Positions 1 to 11,999 of a stretch of 64,000 nt of DNA are shown piece after piece. The notes under the pieces were generated by a model. That model did not search any database. It saw only the letters and a program-made list of their open reading frames with translations, and had not been told where the DNA came from. Position 1 is the first letter of the stretch; each line of letters begins with the position of its first letter. The stretch comes from Dryocola sp. LX212. GTDB lineage: Bacteria; Pseudomonadota; Gammaproteobacteria; Enterobacterales; Enterobacteriaceae. The DNA lies in the NCBI GenBank assembly GCA_041504365.1, contig CP167917.1, positions 1,426,001 through 1,490,000 of the forward strand, in the 5' to 3' direction. The translations under genes and the position numbers were made by a program.

Positions 1-761
1 ACCAGCTTCACTTTTACGCCACGGCGTGAGGCATTGCGCATCGCATGAAGCAGACGGTAACCCGGGAAGAAATAGGCGTTGGCAATAATCACTTCCTGCT
101 TCGCGTTGCTGAGCATCTTCAGATAGTAACGTTCGATATCGTCCCGATGCTCGTTGTTATCACGCCAGACAAACAGCGCCTGCGCCTCACCTGGCGTCAG
201 GTTTTCATGGGCGCTGTTATGGCGACGCCCCCACCAGCGGCGAGGATTTTCCTCGCCCGGCAGGTTTGAAATCACATACTGGTAAATATCCTGCACCACA
301 GGGCCTTCCACCTTTACGGCGTAATCCTGTTTGGCTTCCGGCCCGTAATCAATCATATGTTCAGCGGAATAGTTGATCCCGCCGACAAACGCCAGTTCAC
401 CGTCCACCACAACGATTTTGCGGTGCATGCGGCGGAACAGATTGGTGCGCATGCCAAAAATCAGCGGGCGGGGATCGTAATAGCGAAACATCACGCCCGC
501 GGTGGTTAACTCGCTGACGAAACTGTCGCTCAGATCGGGCGAGCCGTAGCCGTCCAGCAGCACTTCCACGCTCACGCCGCGACGCGCAGCGTCCAGAATC
601 ACCTCATGGAGCTGCTTACCCACGTCGTCTTCAAACCAGATAAACGTTTCCAGGATCACTTTGCTGTTTGCTTGTCGGATGGCCTCGAAGACCGCCGGGA
701 AAAAAGCATCGCCATTCTCCAGCAGCTCAATGCGGTTGCCGTCACGCCAGTTATTTTTCAT
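1..761 (-). CDS. clsB: Cardiolipin synthase B, 5' part only (runs off the left edge)
   Basis: Membrane phospholipid synthase of the phospholipase D superfamily. The reading frame opens at the ATG at 761 and stays open to base 1, about 253 codons, so the C-terminal part lies outside the window. The first HKD catalytic motif is visible as HRKIVVVD, followed by GGINYS; the N-terminus is [18 protein letters not shown]. The start codon overlaps the ybhP stop (ATGA), so the two are probably translationally coupled in the order ybhP-clsB, as in E. coli. The assignment to ClsB rather than ClsA/ClsC rests on the ybhP-ybhQ neighbourhood and on the absence of N-terminal membrane segments. Confidence 0.92.
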   Translation of the reverse strand, partial: MKNNWRDGNRIELLENGDAFFPAVFEAIRQANSKVILETFIWFEDDVGKQLHEVILDAARRGVSVEVLLDGYGSPDLSDSFVSELTTAGVMFRYYDPRPLIFGMRTNLFRRMHRKIVVVDGELAFVGGINYSAEHMIDYGPEAKQDYAVKVEGPVVQDIYQYVISNLPGEENPRRWWGRRHNSAHENLTPGEAQALFVWRDNNEHRDDIERYYLKMLSNAKQEVIIANAYFFPGYRLLHAMRNASRRGVKVKL

Positions 762-1519
762 ACATGGATCTCCACGGCGAGGGGGGCATGGTCTGACAGG
801 TGTCGCCACTGACGTAAATTAAGCGCGGCGGGCGCGCTGACAGAGGCATGCCTTACGTAAATACGGTCAAGGCGAAGCAGCGGGAAACCAGCCGGGAAGG
901 TACGCACGGGTCGGCCCCAGGCGCGGGTAAACACCTCGTCCAGGCTGGCTTCTTTTTTCAGCATATGGCTCGCTTTCTGACGCCAGTCGTTAAAGTCTCC
1001 GGCCACCACAACCGGTTCGCCTTCTGGCAGCTCATTGACCAGCTTACAGAGCATGGTGAGCTGCGCCTGGCGGTGCTCCTCGCGCAGGCCAAGGTGCACG
1101 CAGATAACGTGCACACGCAGGTTGCTGTCCGGCACGGTCATCTGGCAGTGAAGCATGCCGCGCTTCTCGTGGCCCTCAACGGAGATATCCCGGTTATCGT
1201 AATGAATGATAGGGAAGCGGGAGAGGATCGCGTTGCCATGGTGGCCTTCGGGATAAACAGCATTCCGCCCGTAGGCAAAATCTTCCCAGACGGTATCCGC
1301 CAGAAACTCATAATGGCTGGTCTCCGGCCAGTGTTCAAAGCGCACCGAATGGGCCTCATGCGCCCCCATCACCTCCTGAAGACAGACAATATCCGCAGAT
1401 ACCGTGCGTATCGCATCTCGCAGCTCCGGCAAAATAAAGCGCCGGTTGAAGGTGGTAAAGCCTTTGTGTGTATTTATCGTGAGCACTTTAAAAGAAAAGC
1501 GCGGAGTATGATGTGCCAT
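758..1519 (-). CDS. ybhP: YbhP, endonuclease/exonuclease/phosphatase-family protein
   Basis: A 253-residue protein of the EEP (DNase I-like) fold, the same length as E. coli YbhP. Visible family motifs are the N-terminal TINTHKGF, the catalytic-type [12 protein letters not shown] and the C-terminal SDHAPL. It lies directly upstream of clsB with a 4-base ATGA overlap. A role linked to the lipid enzyme is inferred from that coupling only; the substrate is unknown. It is transcribed divergently from ybhQ. Confidence 0.9.
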   Translation of the reverse strand: MAHHTPRFSFKVLTINTHKGFTTFNRRFILPELRDAIRTVSADIVCLQEVMGAHEAHSVRFEHWPETSHYEFLADTVWEDFAYGRNAVYPEGHHGNAILSRFPIIHYDNRDISVEGHEKRGMLHCQMTVPDSNLRVHVICVHLGLREEHRQAQLTMLCKLVNELPEGEPVVVAGDFNDWRQKASHMLKKEASLDEVFTRAWGRPVRTFPAGFPLLRLDRIYVRHASVSAPAALNLRQWRHLSDHAPLAVEIHV

Positions 1520-1653
1520 GCCGCTCCCGGTCTTATTCGTTATCCTGATGAAAATAAAGTGTAGTCTTTGTCACAAAAAGAGGGCGGGATGCGGAATTTT
1601 CCGTACACTTGCGTACTCTCAAAGACAGGAAAATATACGCCAGGAGTGAATAC

Positions 1654-2061
1654 ATGAAGTGGCAACAGCGGATACAGGTGGCAACCGGCCTGACTTGTTG
1701 GCAGATTATGCTGCATTTGATGGTTGTATGCGTGGTGCTGATTGGCTGGAAAACCAAAACCCTGATCCCGGTCGGCATCGGCCTGTGCGGCCTGTATCTG
1801 GCAACGGTTATCCTGATGTTCACCTTCCAGCGTTTCCATAGCGGCAAGCTGCGCGACATCGGCGATTTTCTGGAAGAGCTGACCACCACCTGGTACTTCG
1901 GTACGGCGATGATCGCCCTGTGGCTGCTCTCCCGCGTGGTAGAGAACAAATGGCTATTGCTGGCAGCTGGCCTGGCGATGATAGCCGGACCCGCCATCTA
2001 CTCGCTGCTCGCCAAAGACAAATCAGGCGATTTTGCGACGAAACATCCAGTACGCCGCTGA
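1654..2061 (+). CDS. ybhQ: YbhQ, inner-membrane protein of unknown function
   Basis: 135 residues, about four hydrophobic segments, beginning [13 protein letters not shown], and closely resembling E. coli YbhQ in length and in the [11 protein letters not shown] motif. The ATG at 1654 is chosen because a CAGGAGTG ribosome site lies just upstream; longer readings start inside the promoter region. The 3' end overlaps the convergent ybhR 3' end by 39 bases. Function is not known. Confidence 0.9.
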   Translation: MKWQQRIQVATGLTCWQIMLHLMVVCVVLIGWKTKTLIPVGIGLCGLYLATVILMFTFQRFHSGKLRDIGDFLEELTTTWYFGTAMIALWLLSRVVENKWLLLAAGLAMIAGPAIYSLLAKDKSGDFATKHPVRR

Positions 2062-3129
2062 ACCCGTGGTGGCCGCTATCACCAGCAGCGGCCAGACGCT
2101 CCCCCAGACAATATCTAAGCTCGCATCCTTCAAATAAATCTGCTTGGTTATGTCGGTGAAATGCCGGATGGGATTTACCCACGTCAGGTTTTGCAGCCAG
2201 ACCGGCATGTTCTCCACCGGCGAGACGTAGCCCGAAAGCAGGATCGCGGGCATCATAAACACGAACACGCCGATGAACGCCTGCTGCTGCGTGGCGCACA
2301 GCGACGAGATGAGCAGGCCAAACCCCACCAGCGACAGTCCGTAAATCAGCATCGTGAAATAGAACAGCAGCAGCGAGCCGGAAAAGGGTATTTGATAGCC
2401 CCAGATCCCCACGCCCAACACGATGGTCGCCTGGGCAATGGCAACAATCTGCGCAGGTACCGCTTTGCCAACGAAGATCTGCCAGGTGGCGAGCGGTGAA
2501 ACCAGCAGCTGGTCGAGCGTGCCCTGTTCGCGCTCGCGGGCGACAGACAGCGAAGTCACGATCATCACGCCAATCGTGGTGATCATCGCAATCAGCGACG
2601 GCACCACGAACCACTTATAGTCCAGATTTGGGTTATACCAGTTGCGCACCACCAGCTCGCTGTTGTTCGGCTTTGGCTGGCCGCTCATCAGCTCCAGCTG
2701 GTAGTTTTTGACGATCTGCTGGAGATAGTTGGCCGCAATCTGGGCGCTGTTGGAGTTACGCCCGTCGAGGATAATCTGCAGCTTCGCGGGCTGCTGGCCT
2801 GCCAGATTGCGCGAAAAGTCCGCCGGGAAGCGGATCAAAAGCAGCGCCTTCTGGTTATCTATGGTCGGCTGGATATCCTGCGGGCTTTTCAGCAGCAGCA
2901 CGTGGTTAAACGCTTTGGCGCGGGCAAAACGCTGGGTCAGCTCTACGGAGTGGCTGCCGTTATCCTCGTTGTAAATCGCAATCGTCGCGTTCGTGACTTC
3001 AAGCGTGGCGGCGAACGGGAACAACACCACCTGCAGCACTACCGGCAGGATCAGAATGGCGCGAGTCTGCGGCTCGCGCAGCAGCGACTGCAGCTCTTTA
3101 CGAATCAATGTCCATAACCGATGAAACAT
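2023..3129 (-). CDS. ybhR: YbhR, ABC-2 type permease
   Basis: 368-residue inner-membrane permease of the ABC-2 family, same length as in E. coli. It has one N-terminal membrane span, a large periplasmic loop and about five C-terminal spans containing the [14 protein letters not shown] signature. It is the last gene of ybhG-ybhF-ybhS-ybhR and pairs with YbhS as the transmembrane part of an exporter; the E. coli system is reported to affect antibiotic and cation tolerance. Nine bases separate it from ybhS. Confidence 0.93.
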   Translation of the reverse strand: MFHRLWTLIRKELQSLLREPQTRAILILPVVLQVVLFPFAATLEVTNATIAIYNEDNGSHSVELTQRFARAKAFNHVLLLKSPQDIQPTIDNQKALLLIRFPADFSRNLAGQQPAKLQIILDGRNSNSAQIAANYLQQIVKNYQLELMSGQPKPNNSELVVRNWYNPNLDYKWFVVPSLIAMITTIGVMIVTSLSVAREREQGTLDQLLVSPLATWQIFVGKAVPAQIVAIAQATIVLGVGIWGYQIPFSGSLLLFYFTMLIYGLSLVGFGLLISSLCATQQQAFIGVFVFMMPAILLSGYVSPVENMPVWLQNLTWVNPIRHFTDITKQIYLKDASLDIVWGSVWPLLVIAATTGSAAYWMFRRKIA

Positions 3130-3138
3130 GGCTTTTCC

Positions 3139-4278
3139 TTAATCCAGGCGGCGCTTCGTTTTCAGCGCCGTCAGGCCAATAAACATCACCGCCGAAGCGA
3201 TCAAAAACAGCACGTTCACCACCAGCACGGTAGCAATGTTGCCCGCCAGAAACAGGCTTTGCAGCGTGCTGACGAAATAGCGCGCGGGGATAACGTAGGT
3301 CACGGCGCGGATAATCGCGGGCATGCTGTCTATCTGGAAAATAAATCCGGACAGCATGATCGACGGCAAAAACGCGGCGTTCAGCGCCACCTGTGCGGCG
3401 TTAAACTGGTTGCGCGTAATGGTGGAGATAAGCAAACCCATGCCCAGCGTGCTGAGCAGAAACAGGCTGGTGATAAGAAAAAGTAGCAGTAGCGATCCGT
3501 GATACGGTACGCCGAGGATAAATACGGACACCAGCATACACAGCAGCATCGCCAGCATACCCAGCACGTAGTAGGGCAGCAGCTTGCACAGCAGAAGTTC
3601 GGTGCGCGTCACCTGCGTTGAAAGCAGCGCCTCCATGGTGCCTCGCTCCCATTCGCGGGCCACAACTAGCGACGTCAGGATCGCGCCAATCACCGTCATG
3701 ATGATGGTTATCGCGCCTGGAATAATAAAGTGCTGGCTGATGGCGGCGGGGTTAAACCAGTAGCGCAGCTGGACGTCGATCAGCGGCTGGAACGCTTCGC
3801 CCCTGTCTTCCGCCCGCTGCTGCTGCCAGATCTGCCAGATCCCCTCCATGTAGCCCTGCACAAAGTTGGCGGTGTTCGGCTCGCTGCCATCGGTGATCAC
3901 CTGGATCGGCGCCGTCGCCCCGGCCCGGGCCATGTTCTGAGCGAAGTCGGTGGGGATGACCACCAGGCCGCGGATCTTGCCGGCCTGCATCAGCTGGATC
4001 AGCTGCTGGCGGTTATCGCTGATGGTGGGCTGAATGTAAGGCGAGGCGCTGATGGTATGGGTGAAGTCCAGCGCCTCCTCGCTCTGCTGCTCAATCAGCA
4101 CGCCGACGTGCAGGCGGCTGGAATCGAGGTTTATCCCGTAGCCAAAGATAAACAGCAGCAGCAGGGGGATGACCACCGCAATCAGCCAGCTGCTCGGGTC
4201 GCGCACAATCTGACGGGTTTCCTTCACGCACAGGGCGCGGACGCGCCGCCACGAGACAAACTGGCTATGCTCGCTCAT
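3139..4278 (-). CDS. ybhS: YbhS, ABC-2 type permease
   Basis: 379-residue permease paralogous to YbhR, with [16 protein letters not shown] as the ABC-2 signature and a C-terminus ALKTKRRLD almost as in E. coli. The start at 4278 (MSEHSQF) is preferred because a GAGGAG site lies seven bases upstream; two upstream in-frame starts are too close to that site. The 5' end overlaps ybhF by 14 bases, which indicates tight co-expression in the ybhGFSR operon. Confidence 0.93.
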   Translation of the reverse strand: MSEHSQFVSWRRVRALCVKETRQIVRDPSSWLIAVVIPLLLLFIFGYGINLDSSRLHVGVLIEQQSEEALDFTHTISASPYIQPTISDNRQQLIQLMQAGKIRGLVVIPTDFAQNMARAGATAPIQVITDGSEPNTANFVQGYMEGIWQIWQQQRAEDRGEAFQPLIDVQLRYWFNPAAISQHFIIPGAITIIMTVIGAILTSLVVAREWERGTMEALLSTQVTRTELLLCKLLPYYVLGMLAMLLCMLVSVFILGVPYHGSLLLLFLITSLFLLSTLGMGLLISTITRNQFNAAQVALNAAFLPSIMLSGFIFQIDSMPAIIRAVTYVIPARYFVSTLQSLFLAGNIATVLVVNVLFLIASAVMFIGLTALKTKRRLD

Positions 4279-6013
4279 CGTCATGCTCCTCATCCCAGCG
4301 GTGGATAAGCGTAATAAATGCCTGCTCCATGGTTGGATCGGCCTGCTCGTCGTTCGCGGCCTGCTGCTTGAGATCGTCCGGCGTACCGCTGGCGATAAGC
4401 TTGCCGCGGTACACCAGCCCGATGCGGTCGCAGTATTCCGCCTCGTCCATAAAGTGCGTGGTGACCATCACCGTGACGCCTTTTTCCACCATGCTGTTGA
4501 TGTGCAGCCAGAATTCGCGGCGGGTGAGGGGGTCAACGCCCGAGGTTGGCTCGTCCAGAAACAGAATGTCCGGCTCGTGCATCAGCGAGCAGGCCAGCGC
4601 CAGGCGCTGCTTGAAGCCGAGCGGCAGGGCGTCCGTCTGGCTGTTAAAAATCGGCTGGAGGTTAAACGCCTCGCTCATGCGCCCGATCTTTTCCTCCTGC
4701 GCCTTACCGCGCAGACCGTAAACGCCCGAGAAAAAGCGCAGGTTTTGCGCCACCGTCAGGTTGCCGTACAGGGAAAATTTCTGCGCCATATAGCCCAGGT
4801 GCTGGCGCGCCTTGCCGGAGCTGGTTTTCAGATCCATATTCAGCACCAGCGCCTTGCCCGACGTCGGCACCAGCAGCCCGCACATCATTTTAAACGTGGT
4901 GGACTTGCCCGCGCCGTTTGGCCCGAGCAGGCCGAAAATTTCACCGCGCTGCACGGTAAAGTCAACATGGTCGGTAGCCGCGAAATCACCGAACTTTTTG
5001 GTCAGCTGTTTTGCTTCTATGACCGTTTCGTCGTGGCTGCCTTCCACGGTATGCAGGATTTCACCGAGCGGCGACTCCTGTTCGCCCGCGCCGCCCAGCA
5101 GATCGATAAACGCATCTTCAAAGCGCGGTTCCGTCTGGGCAATATGCTCTGGGGGCAGATTGAGCGCCCTGGCTAGTTCGTCCACGGTTGCGTCTTTAGC
5201 GAGGATAAGCCGCACCGAGCGGCCCTGAATCACGCCATCGCTCACCTGCGGTAGCTTGAGCGCCCGCTGCAGAAGCCTGCGGTTGTTTTCTGCGCCGTGG
5301 CTGACCAACAGTGACCGTCCGGCCATTTTCTGCGTCAACGCTTTCGGCGCGCCGTGATACAGCAGCTCACCCTCGTTCATCAGCAGCACATCCCGGCACT
5401 GCTCGGCTTCGTCGAGATAGGACGTGCTCCACAGGATCAGCATGCCTTCGCCAGCCAGCTCGTGCACCATCTGCCACAGCTCACGGCGGGAGATGGGGTC
5501 AACGCCCACGCCCGGCTCATCGAGCAGCAGCACTTTTGGCTGACCGACCAGCGTACAGGCCAGGCCAAGCTTCTGCTTCATGCCGCCGGAAAGCTTACCG
5601 GCCAGGCGTGCGGTAAACGGCCCGAGGGAGGTAAATTCCAGCAGCCTTTTGAAGGTTGCTTCGCGATTTTCTCCCGTCACGCCGCGCAGGTCGGCATAGA
5701 GGTTTAAGTTTTCCATTACCGTCAGATCTTCATACAGCCCAAACTTCTGCGGCATATAGCCCAGCACGGCGTGCAGAGCGCGATCGTCTTTAATGGGATC
5801 GAGACCGATAACCTGAGCGCTGCCCTCAGTGGGCTTCAGCAGCCCGGCTAGCATGCGCATCAGCGTGGTTTTCCCCGCGCCGTCCGGGCCAACCAGCCCG
5901 GTGACCTCCCCGGCGTGAATGTCGCAGTCCAGACTCGCGACGGCGGGCTTATCCATACCGGGAAAGCTTTTCATCAGCTGCTGAAGGCGGACCATCCCGT
6001 CATTGCTGCTCAT
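4265..6013 (-). CDS. ybhF: YbhF, double-ABC ATPase of the YbhFSR exporter
   Basis: 582 residues holding two fused nucleotide-binding domains. Domain 1 has Walker [10 protein letters not shown] and signature [10 protein letters not shown]; domain 2 has GPNGAGKST and a degenerate signature [10 protein letters not shown], with Walker B/D-loop sequences [12 protein letters not shown] and [12 protein letters not shown]. It energises the YbhS/YbhR permease pair. It overlaps ybhG by 14 bases upstream and ybhS by 14 bases downstream. The divergent second signature motif is also present in E. coli YbhF and so is normal for the family. Confidence 0.94.
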   Translation of the reverse strand: MSSNDGMVRLQQLMKSFPGMDKPAVASLDCDIHAGEVTGLVGPDGAGKTTLMRMLAGLLKPTEGSAQVIGLDPIKDDRALHAVLGYMPQKFGLYEDLTVMENLNLYADLRGVTGENREATFKRLLEFTSLGPFTARLAGKLSGGMKQKLGLACTLVGQPKVLLLDEPGVGVDPISRRELWQMVHELAGEGMLILWSTSYLDEAEQCRDVLLMNEGELLYHGAPKALTQKMAGRSLLVSHGAENNRRLLQRALKLPQVSDGVIQGRSVRLILAKDATVDELARALNLPPEHIAQTEPRFEDAFIDLLGGAGEQESPLGEILHTVEGSHDETVIEAKQLTKKFGDFAATDHVDFTVQRGEIFGLLGPNGAGKSTTFKMMCGLLVPTSGKALVLNMDLKTSSGKARQHLGYMAQKFSLYGNLTVAQNLRFFSGVYGLRGKAQEEKIGRMSEAFNLQPIFNSQTDALPLGFKQRLALACSLMHEPDILFLDEPTSGVDPLTRREFWLHINSMVEKGVTVMVTTHFMDEAEYCDRIGLVYRGKLIASGTPDDLKQQAANDEQADPTMEQAFITLIHRWDEEHDDERA

Positions 6014-7007
6014 GCTGCTGCCCGCCTTCGAAGCTCACGGTCACCGGCATGCCCTGGCGCAGCGAATCGTCGGCATCCGTGACGATGATGCGCAGGCGGT
6101 AGACCAGATCGGTGCGCAGGTCGGGCGTTTCGACGGTTTTCGGGGTGAACTCAGCGGTAGGGGAGACGAAGCCGATTTTGCCCCGGTAAGGCTTATCGGG
6201 CTGCCCATCGCTATAAATCTGCACGTCGGTGCCGGGCTTCGCCTGATTCAGGCTGGCTTCGTTGACGTAGGCGCGAACCCAGACGGGGCGAGTGAGGGAA
6301 AGAGTGAGTACCGTACTGCCTGCGTTCAGCATGCTGCCCGGCTCCACGGCGCGGGTGAGCAGGGTGCCGTTGGAAGGGGCGATGAGGGTGGTGTCCTGCA
6401 AATCAAGCTGGGCCTGGGCAAGCTGCGCCTTGGCCTGCTGCAGGCTGGCCTGCGCCTGGGCAATTTCCTGCGGTCGATTACCGGTGCGGTACTGGCTGAG
6501 CTTATCTTTTGCGGCCTTGAGGGTGGCTTTTGCCTGCTCGCTCGAAGAACGGGCGTTTTCGAGATCGTTTGCGGAAATAACCCGGGTGGCCCACAGCCCC
6601 TGCTGGCGCTGATAGAAGTTCTGGGCGTAGTCAAAGGCGGCCTGCGCCTGGTTAACCTGGGCGGCGGCCTGGGCTATCTCTTCATCGCGGTAGCCCGCGA
6701 TCACCAGATCGTACTTCGCCTGGGCAGCTGCTACATTGGCCTGTGCTTGCAGCAGCGCGTTGTCATACGGGCCCTGATCCAGCACGCCCAGCGGCTCGCC
6801 GGCCTTAATAGTGTCGCCCTCATCGACGTTGAGCGCCGCCAGACGTCCGCCGACGCGGAAGCTCATATTGACGGTGCGGATATCAACGTTACCGTACAGC
6901 GTCAGCGGTCTGTCCTGCTGGCTTCGGTACCACATCCAGCCACTCACGCAGGCGGCCAGCAGCGCAATAATTACAATCACAACAACGGCGGGCTTTTTAC
7001 CTTTCAT
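6000..7007 (-). CDS. ybhG: YbhG, HlyD-type periplasmic adaptor of the ybhGFSR operon
   Basis: 335-residue membrane-fusion protein: one N-terminal anchor ([17 protein letters not shown]), a biotinyl-lipoyl half ([20 protein letters not shown]), a long Ala/Gln-rich alpha-helical hairpin and the second lipoyl half ([16 protein letters not shown]). It should bridge YbhFSR to an outer-membrane factor, none of which is encoded in the operon. It is the first gene of the operon here: in E. coli the TetR-type gene cecR precedes it, and that gene is missing from this window. Confidence 0.93.
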   Translation of the reverse strand: MKGKKPAVVVIVIIALLAACVSGWMWYRSQQDRPLTLYGNVDIRTVNMSFRVGGRLAALNVDEGDTIKAGEPLGVLDQGPYDNALLQAQANVAAAQAKYDLVIAGYRDEEIAQAAAQVNQAQAAFDYAQNFYQRQQGLWATRVISANDLENARSSSEQAKATLKAAKDKLSQYRTGNRPQEIAQAQASLQQAKAQLAQAQLDLQDTTLIAPSNGTLLTRAVEPGSMLNAGSTVLTLSLTRPVWVRAYVNEASLNQAKPGTDVQIYSDGQPDKPYRGKIGFVSPTAEFTPKTVETPDLRTDLVYRLRIIVTDADDSLRQGMPVTVSFEGGQQHEQQ

Positions 7008-7312
7008 CCTTGCTCATCCTCATGACGGGTCAGCGGGTAATATTTATTCCGTGAATAGAACAGTATACGCTTAACCTTCACTCATGCATGGGCATGACGC
7101 AGAGGATAAGCCTGAGCGAGCGCCCCGCGGGCGGGGATTGACTCACTGGCCGGGCATATTTAAGAGAATTTGTGCGGAGTATCACAAAAGCTGCTACACT
7201 GCGCCCCTTACGGCACCGTGGTTTGTGCCCCTCTACTCGCCAGGAGACTGGCGTCATATGAACCCCTGGAAACTACACCGCGAAGCGCGGTCAGGGCGAT
7301 TCTGGAGTACCT
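7008..7312. promoter_or_regulatory. Divergent ybhG / rhlE intergenic region, no cecR
   Basis: About 305 bases hold the promoters of the leftward ybhGFSR operon and rightward rhlE. In E. coli this is where cecR (ybiH) sits; no reading frame resembling a TetR repressor and no decayed copy can be seen. rhlE has a TGGAGTACC ribosome site at its 3' border. A GC-rich inverted repeat (GCCCCGCGGGCGGGG) lies near 7120. Confidence 0.6.
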
Positions 7313-8683
7313 ATGTCTTTTGATTCTCTCGGCCTGAATGCCGATATTCTGCGTGCGGTGGAAGAGCAGGGCTATCGTGAGCCTACCCCAATCCAGCGCC
7401 AGGCGATCCCGGTAGTCTTAGCAGGCCGTGACCTGATGGCCAGTGCCCAGACCGGCACCGGCAAAACCGCAGGCTTTACCCTGCCGCTGCTGCAGCGTCT
7501 GGTGGACAACCAGCCGCATGCCAAAGGCCGCCGTCCCGTGCGCGCCCTGATCCTGACCCCCACCCGCGAGCTGGCAGCGCAGATTGGTGAAAACGTCCGT
7601 GATTACAGCAAATATTTAGATATCCGCTCGCTGGTGGTTTTCGGCGGCGTGAGCATCAACCCTCAGATGATGAAGCTGCGCAGCGGCGTGGACGTGCTGG
7701 TGGCTACACCTGGCCGCCTGCTGGATCTGGAGCACCAGAACGCCGTGAAGCTCGACCAGGTCGAAATCCTGGTGCTGGACGAAGCTGACCGCATGCTGGA
7801 CATGGGCTTCATCCACGATATCCGCCGCGTGCTGGCAAAACTGCCTGCCCGTCGTCAGAACCTGCTGTTCTCCGCAACGTTCTCTGATGAAATTAAAGGC
7901 CTGGCAGAAAAATTGCTGCATAACCCGGAAGAAGTGTCCGTGGCACGCCGCAACACCGCTTCAGAGCAGGTGACCCAGTACGTTCACTTTGTGGATAAAA
8001 AACGCAAAAGAGAGCTGCTGTCGCAGATGATTGGCGAAGGCAACTGGCAGCAGGTGCTGGTCTTCACCCGCACCAAGCACGGAGCGAACCACCTGGCGGA
8101 ACAGCTGGGTAAAGACGGCATTACTGCCGCTGCTATCCACGGTAACAAAAGTCAGGGCGCCCGTACCCGCGCGCTGGCCGACTTCAAAAGTGGCGGCATT
8201 CGCGTGCTGGTGGCGACCGATATCGCCGCTCGCGGCCTGGATATCGAAGAACTGCCGCACGTGGTGAACTACGAGCTGCCGAACGTGCCGGAAGATTACG
8301 TCCACCGTATCGGCCGTACCGGTCGCGCTGCGGCAACGGGACAGGCGCTGTCTCTGGTTTGTGTCGATGAACACAAACTGCTACGCGATATCGAACGCGT
8401 GCTGAAGCGTGAAGTGCCGCGCATGGCAATTCCTGGCTATGAAGTGGACCCGTCCATTCCAGCCGAACCTATCGTCAACGGCCGCCAGCAGCAGCGTGGC
8501 GGTGGCGGACGCGGTGGTCAGGGCCAGGGCCAACGTCGCGCTGGCAACGGTAGCAGCAGCGCACCGTCCGACCGCAGCGGCGCACCGCGTCGCCAGTCCC
8601 GTCCTCAGGGCGACGGCGCGGCGAAACCTGCCGGTGCGAACGGCCGTCGTCGTCCACCGCGCAAGCCGTCGGCCTCTAACTAA
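7313..8683 (+). CDS. rhlE: ATP-dependent RNA helicase RhlE
   Basis: 456-residue DEAD-box helicase that remodels RNA, chiefly in ribosome assembly and mRNA decay. Motifs in order: the Q motif region ([10 protein letters not shown]), [39 protein letters not shown], and HRIGRTGRA. From about residue 385 the protein is a Gly/Arg/Gln-rich tail ending PPRKPSASN, typical of RhlE and probably an RNA-binding extension. A strong terminator follows at 8717. Confidence 0.96.
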   Translation: MSFDSLGLNADILRAVEEQGYREPTPIQRQAIPVVLAGRDLMASAQTGTGKTAGFTLPLLQRLVDNQPHAKGRRPVRALILTPTRELAAQIGENVRDYSKYLDIRSLVVFGGVSINPQMMKLRSGVDVLVATPGRLLDLEHQNAVKLDQVEILVLDEADRMLDMGFIHDIRRVLAKLPARRQNLLFSATFSDEIKGLAEKLLHNPEEVSVARRNTASEQVTQYVHFVDKKRKRELLSQMIGEGNWQQVLVFTRTKHGANHLAEQLGKDGITAAAIHGNKSQGARTRALADFKSGGIRVLVATDIAARGLDIEELPHVVNYELPNVPEDYVHRIGRTGRAAATGQALSLVCVDEHKLLRDIERVLKREVPRMAIPGYEVDPSIPAEPIVNGRQQQRGGGGRGGQGQGQRRAGNGSSSAPSDRSGAPRRQSRPQGDGAAKPAGANGRRRPPRKPSASN

Positions 8684-8716
8684 TAAGTTTTTGGTTCGGC
8701 TTTGCCAACTCATTAA

Positions 8717-8744
8717 GAGGCGCTAACATAGCGCCTCTTTTTTT
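8717..8744 (+). terminator. Intrinsic terminator of rhlE
   Basis: Perfect 9-base stem GAGGCGCTA / TAGCGCCTC with a 3-base loop, followed by a run of seven T. It ends rhlE transcription 14 bases before the dusC start, close to where this genome departs from E. coli gene order. Confidence 0.9.
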
Positions 8745-8757
8745 ATCGGAAAATATC

Positions 8758-9690
8758 ATGCGTGTACTGCTCGCGCCGATGGAAGGGGTTCTCGACTCGC
8801 TGGTCCGTGAACTCTTAACCGAGGTGAATGATTACGACCTGTGCATCACCGAGTTTCTGCGCGTCGTCGACCAGCTTTTGCCGGTAAAATCCTTCCATAG
8901 GCTCTGCCCTGAACTGCTGCACAACAGCCGTACGCCGTCCGGCACGCTGGTGCGCGTCCAGCTGCTTGGCCAGTATCCTCAGTGGCTGGCGGAAAACGCC
9001 GCCCGCGCCGTGGAACTGGGCTCCTGGGGGGTAGATCTCAACTGTGGATGCCCGTCGAAGCTGGTCAACGGCAGCGGCGGTGGCGCGACGCTTTTAAAAG
9101 ACCCTGAGCTGATTTATCGTGGTGCAAAAGCCATGCGTGAAGCCGTACCTGCTGAACTGCCGGTCACGGTGAAAATTCGACTTGGCTGGGACAGCGGCGC
9201 GCGCCAGTTTGAAATTGCCGATGCGGTAGAGCAGGCGGGGGCCACCGAGCTGGTGGTTCACGGACGGACGAAAGAAGACGGCTACAAAGCGGAGCTGATC
9301 AACTGGGCGGCAATCGGCGAAATTCGCCAGCGCCTGTCGATTCCGGTCATCGCCAACGGCGAAATCTGGGACTGGCAAAGCGCGCAGGATTGTCTGGCGG
9401 CAACGGGCTGTGATTCAGTTATGATTGGCCGCGGCGCGCTGAACGTGCCAAACCTCAGCCGTGTAATTAAGTACAATGAGCCGCGAATGCCCTGGCCGGA
9501 AGTCATTAAGCTGCTGCAAAAATACAGCAGGCTGGAGAAGCAGGGCGATACCGGGCTGTATCACGTTGCGCGCATCAAGCAGTGGCTGGGTTATTTACGT
9601 AAAGAGTACGCGGAAGCGACGGACTTATTTGCCGAAATCCGCACGTATAAAAATTCCTCTGATATAGCACGGGCGATATGTGCAATATAA
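8758..9690 (+). CDS. dusC: tRNA-dihydrouridine(16) synthase DusC
   Basis: 310-residue FMN-dependent enzyme that reduces uridine 16 of tRNAs (E. coli DusC is 315). It starts [13 protein letters not shown], carries the catalytic cysteine in NCGCPSK (Cys98), and the FMN/tRNA motifs [14 protein letters not shown] and MIGRGAL. DusC rather than DusA/B is supported by the neighbouring yohP-mdtQ-yohF-yohD-yohC block. No strong ribosome site is evident, and the start sits just past the rhlE terminator. Confidence 0.93.
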   Translation: MRVLLAPMEGVLDSLVRELLTEVNDYDLCITEFLRVVDQLLPVKSFHRLCPELLHNSRTPSGTLVRVQLLGQYPQWLAENAARAVELGSWGVDLNCGCPSKLVNGSGGGATLLKDPELIYRGAKAMREAVPAELPVTVKIRLGWDSGARQFEIADAVEQAGATELVVHGRTKEDGYKAELINWAAIGEIRQRLSIPVIANGEIWDWQSAQDCLAATGCDSVMIGRGALNVPNLSRVIKYNEPRMPWPEVIKLLQKYSRLEKQGDTGLYHVARIKQWLGYLRKEYAEATDLFAEIRTYKNSSDIARAICAI

Positions 9691-10104
9691 TTACGACAAC
9701 AGATAATAATAACCAGCTGCGTAACGCTATCGGTGAGTGGTTTTATTAATGATGCATGGCAGGAATAGTACTGCCAAATGTTAAATTGCTCACGTTTTTA
9801 AAAGTCTCAAGCCGCCCGCTGCTGGATACTAAAAGAGTAAGATGCTAATGTTCCCTGGAAGTAAAAATTAGGATTGTTACTGTGTTTACAGGCAAAACCT
9901 ACATCTCTCGCGTCAATGTGACGTTTAGAGACTTAGGTTTTTTTTATTTCTGCGGCTGGAAAAGCTAAAAATAAGTATGATTAATGAAACGTACCCAAAC
10001 TTCAAAAATAATGATTTCAATCGGGCTGACAGTATGATTCCACGGTAAAACTAACTAGCCAATGTGATTTTTTTGGAAGGTATTAATAACAGGGAGGCAC
10101 ATCA
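9691..10104. promoter_or_regulatory. Promoter/leader of the surE-like gene and bgl operon
   Basis: About 414 AT-rich bases between dusC and the surE-like gene. The central part holds the first antiterminator/terminator element (9871-9946). The stretch 9691-9870 must contain the operon promoter, but I see no unambiguous -35/-10 pair or full CRP site. The 160 bases after the terminator look like an untranslated leader ending in an AGGGAGG ribosome site. Confidence 0.5.
9871..9946 (+). promoter_or_regulatory. BglG-type ribonucleic antiterminator (RAT) overlapping a terminator, copy 1
   Basis: GGATTGTTACTGT at 9871 followed by ACAGGCAAAACCT at 9888 forms the conserved BglG/SacY/LicT-family RAT hairpin (stem CTGT/ACAG). 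Its 3' side overlaps a terminator: AAACCTA pairs with TAGGTTT, TCTCT with AGAGA, an inner CGTCA/TGACG stem, then eight T at 9938-9945. It lies 158 bases upstream of the surE-like gene, so that gene should be read only when the antiterminator is active. Two further copies flank bglG. Confidence 0.88.
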
Positions 10105-10995
10105 ATGAAAAAACGCTTTAGTACAGCACTCATCGCACTGTTAATCACGGGAGGCGCTCAGGCGACCGAGCGCCCAATGCGTATTCTACTGGTTAATGAT
10201 GATGGCTGTGAATCCGTAGGCACGACATCTTTACAAGATAAGCTAAACGCCAAAGGCTACGACGTCTGGATGGTTGCGCCGTCAACCAACCAAAGCGGTA
10301 TCGGTTCAGCGATAACGTTTAAGCCGAATAAGATTTTTGATGTCAGAAAGGTCGCGGATAAACGCTACTGCTTCCCGGGTACGCCTGCGGATGCCGTTGA
10401 TTTCGGCCTGCTTGGCATTCTGAAGGACCAGCCTGTAGACCTTGTTATTTCTGGTGTAAACGATGGCCCCAATACCGGCGTGGCGCAGCTAAACTCCGGC
10501 ACCATTGGCGCGGCGGCGCGAGCGGTACGGTATGGATATCCGGCAATTGCCGCCAGCATTGGCTATATCCTCAGCGAAAAAGAGATGATGGCTGGTTGGC
10601 CATCGACCCGTAAATACTGGCCTGACTCGGTGGACTACGTGACGGACCTTGTAGATACCCTGGTGAAAAACAGGCGCCCGGGGGAGCCGGTATTACCGCG
10701 TGGATCAGGGCTTAGCATCAACTATCCTGCGCTGGCAAAAGGCGATATCCAGGGCACCAGGTTCGTCGAAAATGAACGCAACCCTGTACCGCAGCATACT
10801 TACAAAATTCTGTCGGACGGCAAAGCGCAGCAAATGATGAGCGAGAAAGTTCTAAGACCGGTGGATACGGACACCGATACCGGCTGGCTTAACAGGGGGT
10901 ATATCACCTGGACGATATTTGACGGCGAATGGAACGCCCCGCAGTTCGAAGAACGTTATCGCCAGCTTTTTGGCGCTGAGTCAGCGAGAAAGTAG
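10105..10995 (+). CDS. Exported SurE-like 5'/3'-nucleotidase
   Basis: 296 residues: a Sec signal peptide (MKKRFSTALIALLITGG, cleavage near AQA-TE) followed by a SurE domain. Metal-site residues of the SurE family are kept: Asp32 and Asp33 in VNDDG, Ser64 in NQSG, Asn119 in SGVNDGPN. Cytoplasmic E. coli SurE has no signal peptide and is about 253 residues, so this is the exported acid-phosphatase/nucleotidase branch acting in the periplasm. It is preceded by antiterminator copy 1 and followed by copy 2 and bglG, so it behaves as the first gene of a beta-glucoside operon. Substrate is unknown; a phosphatase releasing a transportable glycoside is a guess. Confidence 0.85.
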   Translation: MKKRFSTALIALLITGGAQATERPMRILLVNDDGCESVGTTSLQDKLNAKGYDVWMVAPSTNQSGIGSAITFKPNKIFDVRKVADKRYCFPGTPADAVDFGLLGILKDQPVDLVISGVNDGPNTGVAQLNSGTIGAAARAVRYGYPAIAASIGYILSEKEMMAGWPSTRKYWPDSVDYVTDLVDTLVKNRRPGEPVLPRGSGLSINYPALAKGDIQGTRFVENERNPVPQHTYKILSDGKAQQMMSEKVLRPVDTDTDTGWLNRGYITWTIFDGEWNAPQFEERYRQLFGAESARK

Positions 10996-11071
10996 CTCGT
11001 GGACGATCTTTATCACGATTTTCACCTTTGCCGCTTGAGCCTTTAAAGCTATGTGATAGGTTCGTTTAGTT

Positions 11072-11992
<921 letters not shown>

Positions 11993-11999
11993 TCAAAAC

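Noticed and set aside
5311-5707. Rightward open frames inside ybhF
   Set aside because: Overlapping GC-rich shadows with no start signals.
6003-7025. 340-codon open frame on the plus strand opposite ybhG
   Set aside because: Shadow of ybhG caused by high GC; no ribosome site or family resemblance, while ybhG is a clear HlyD-type gene.
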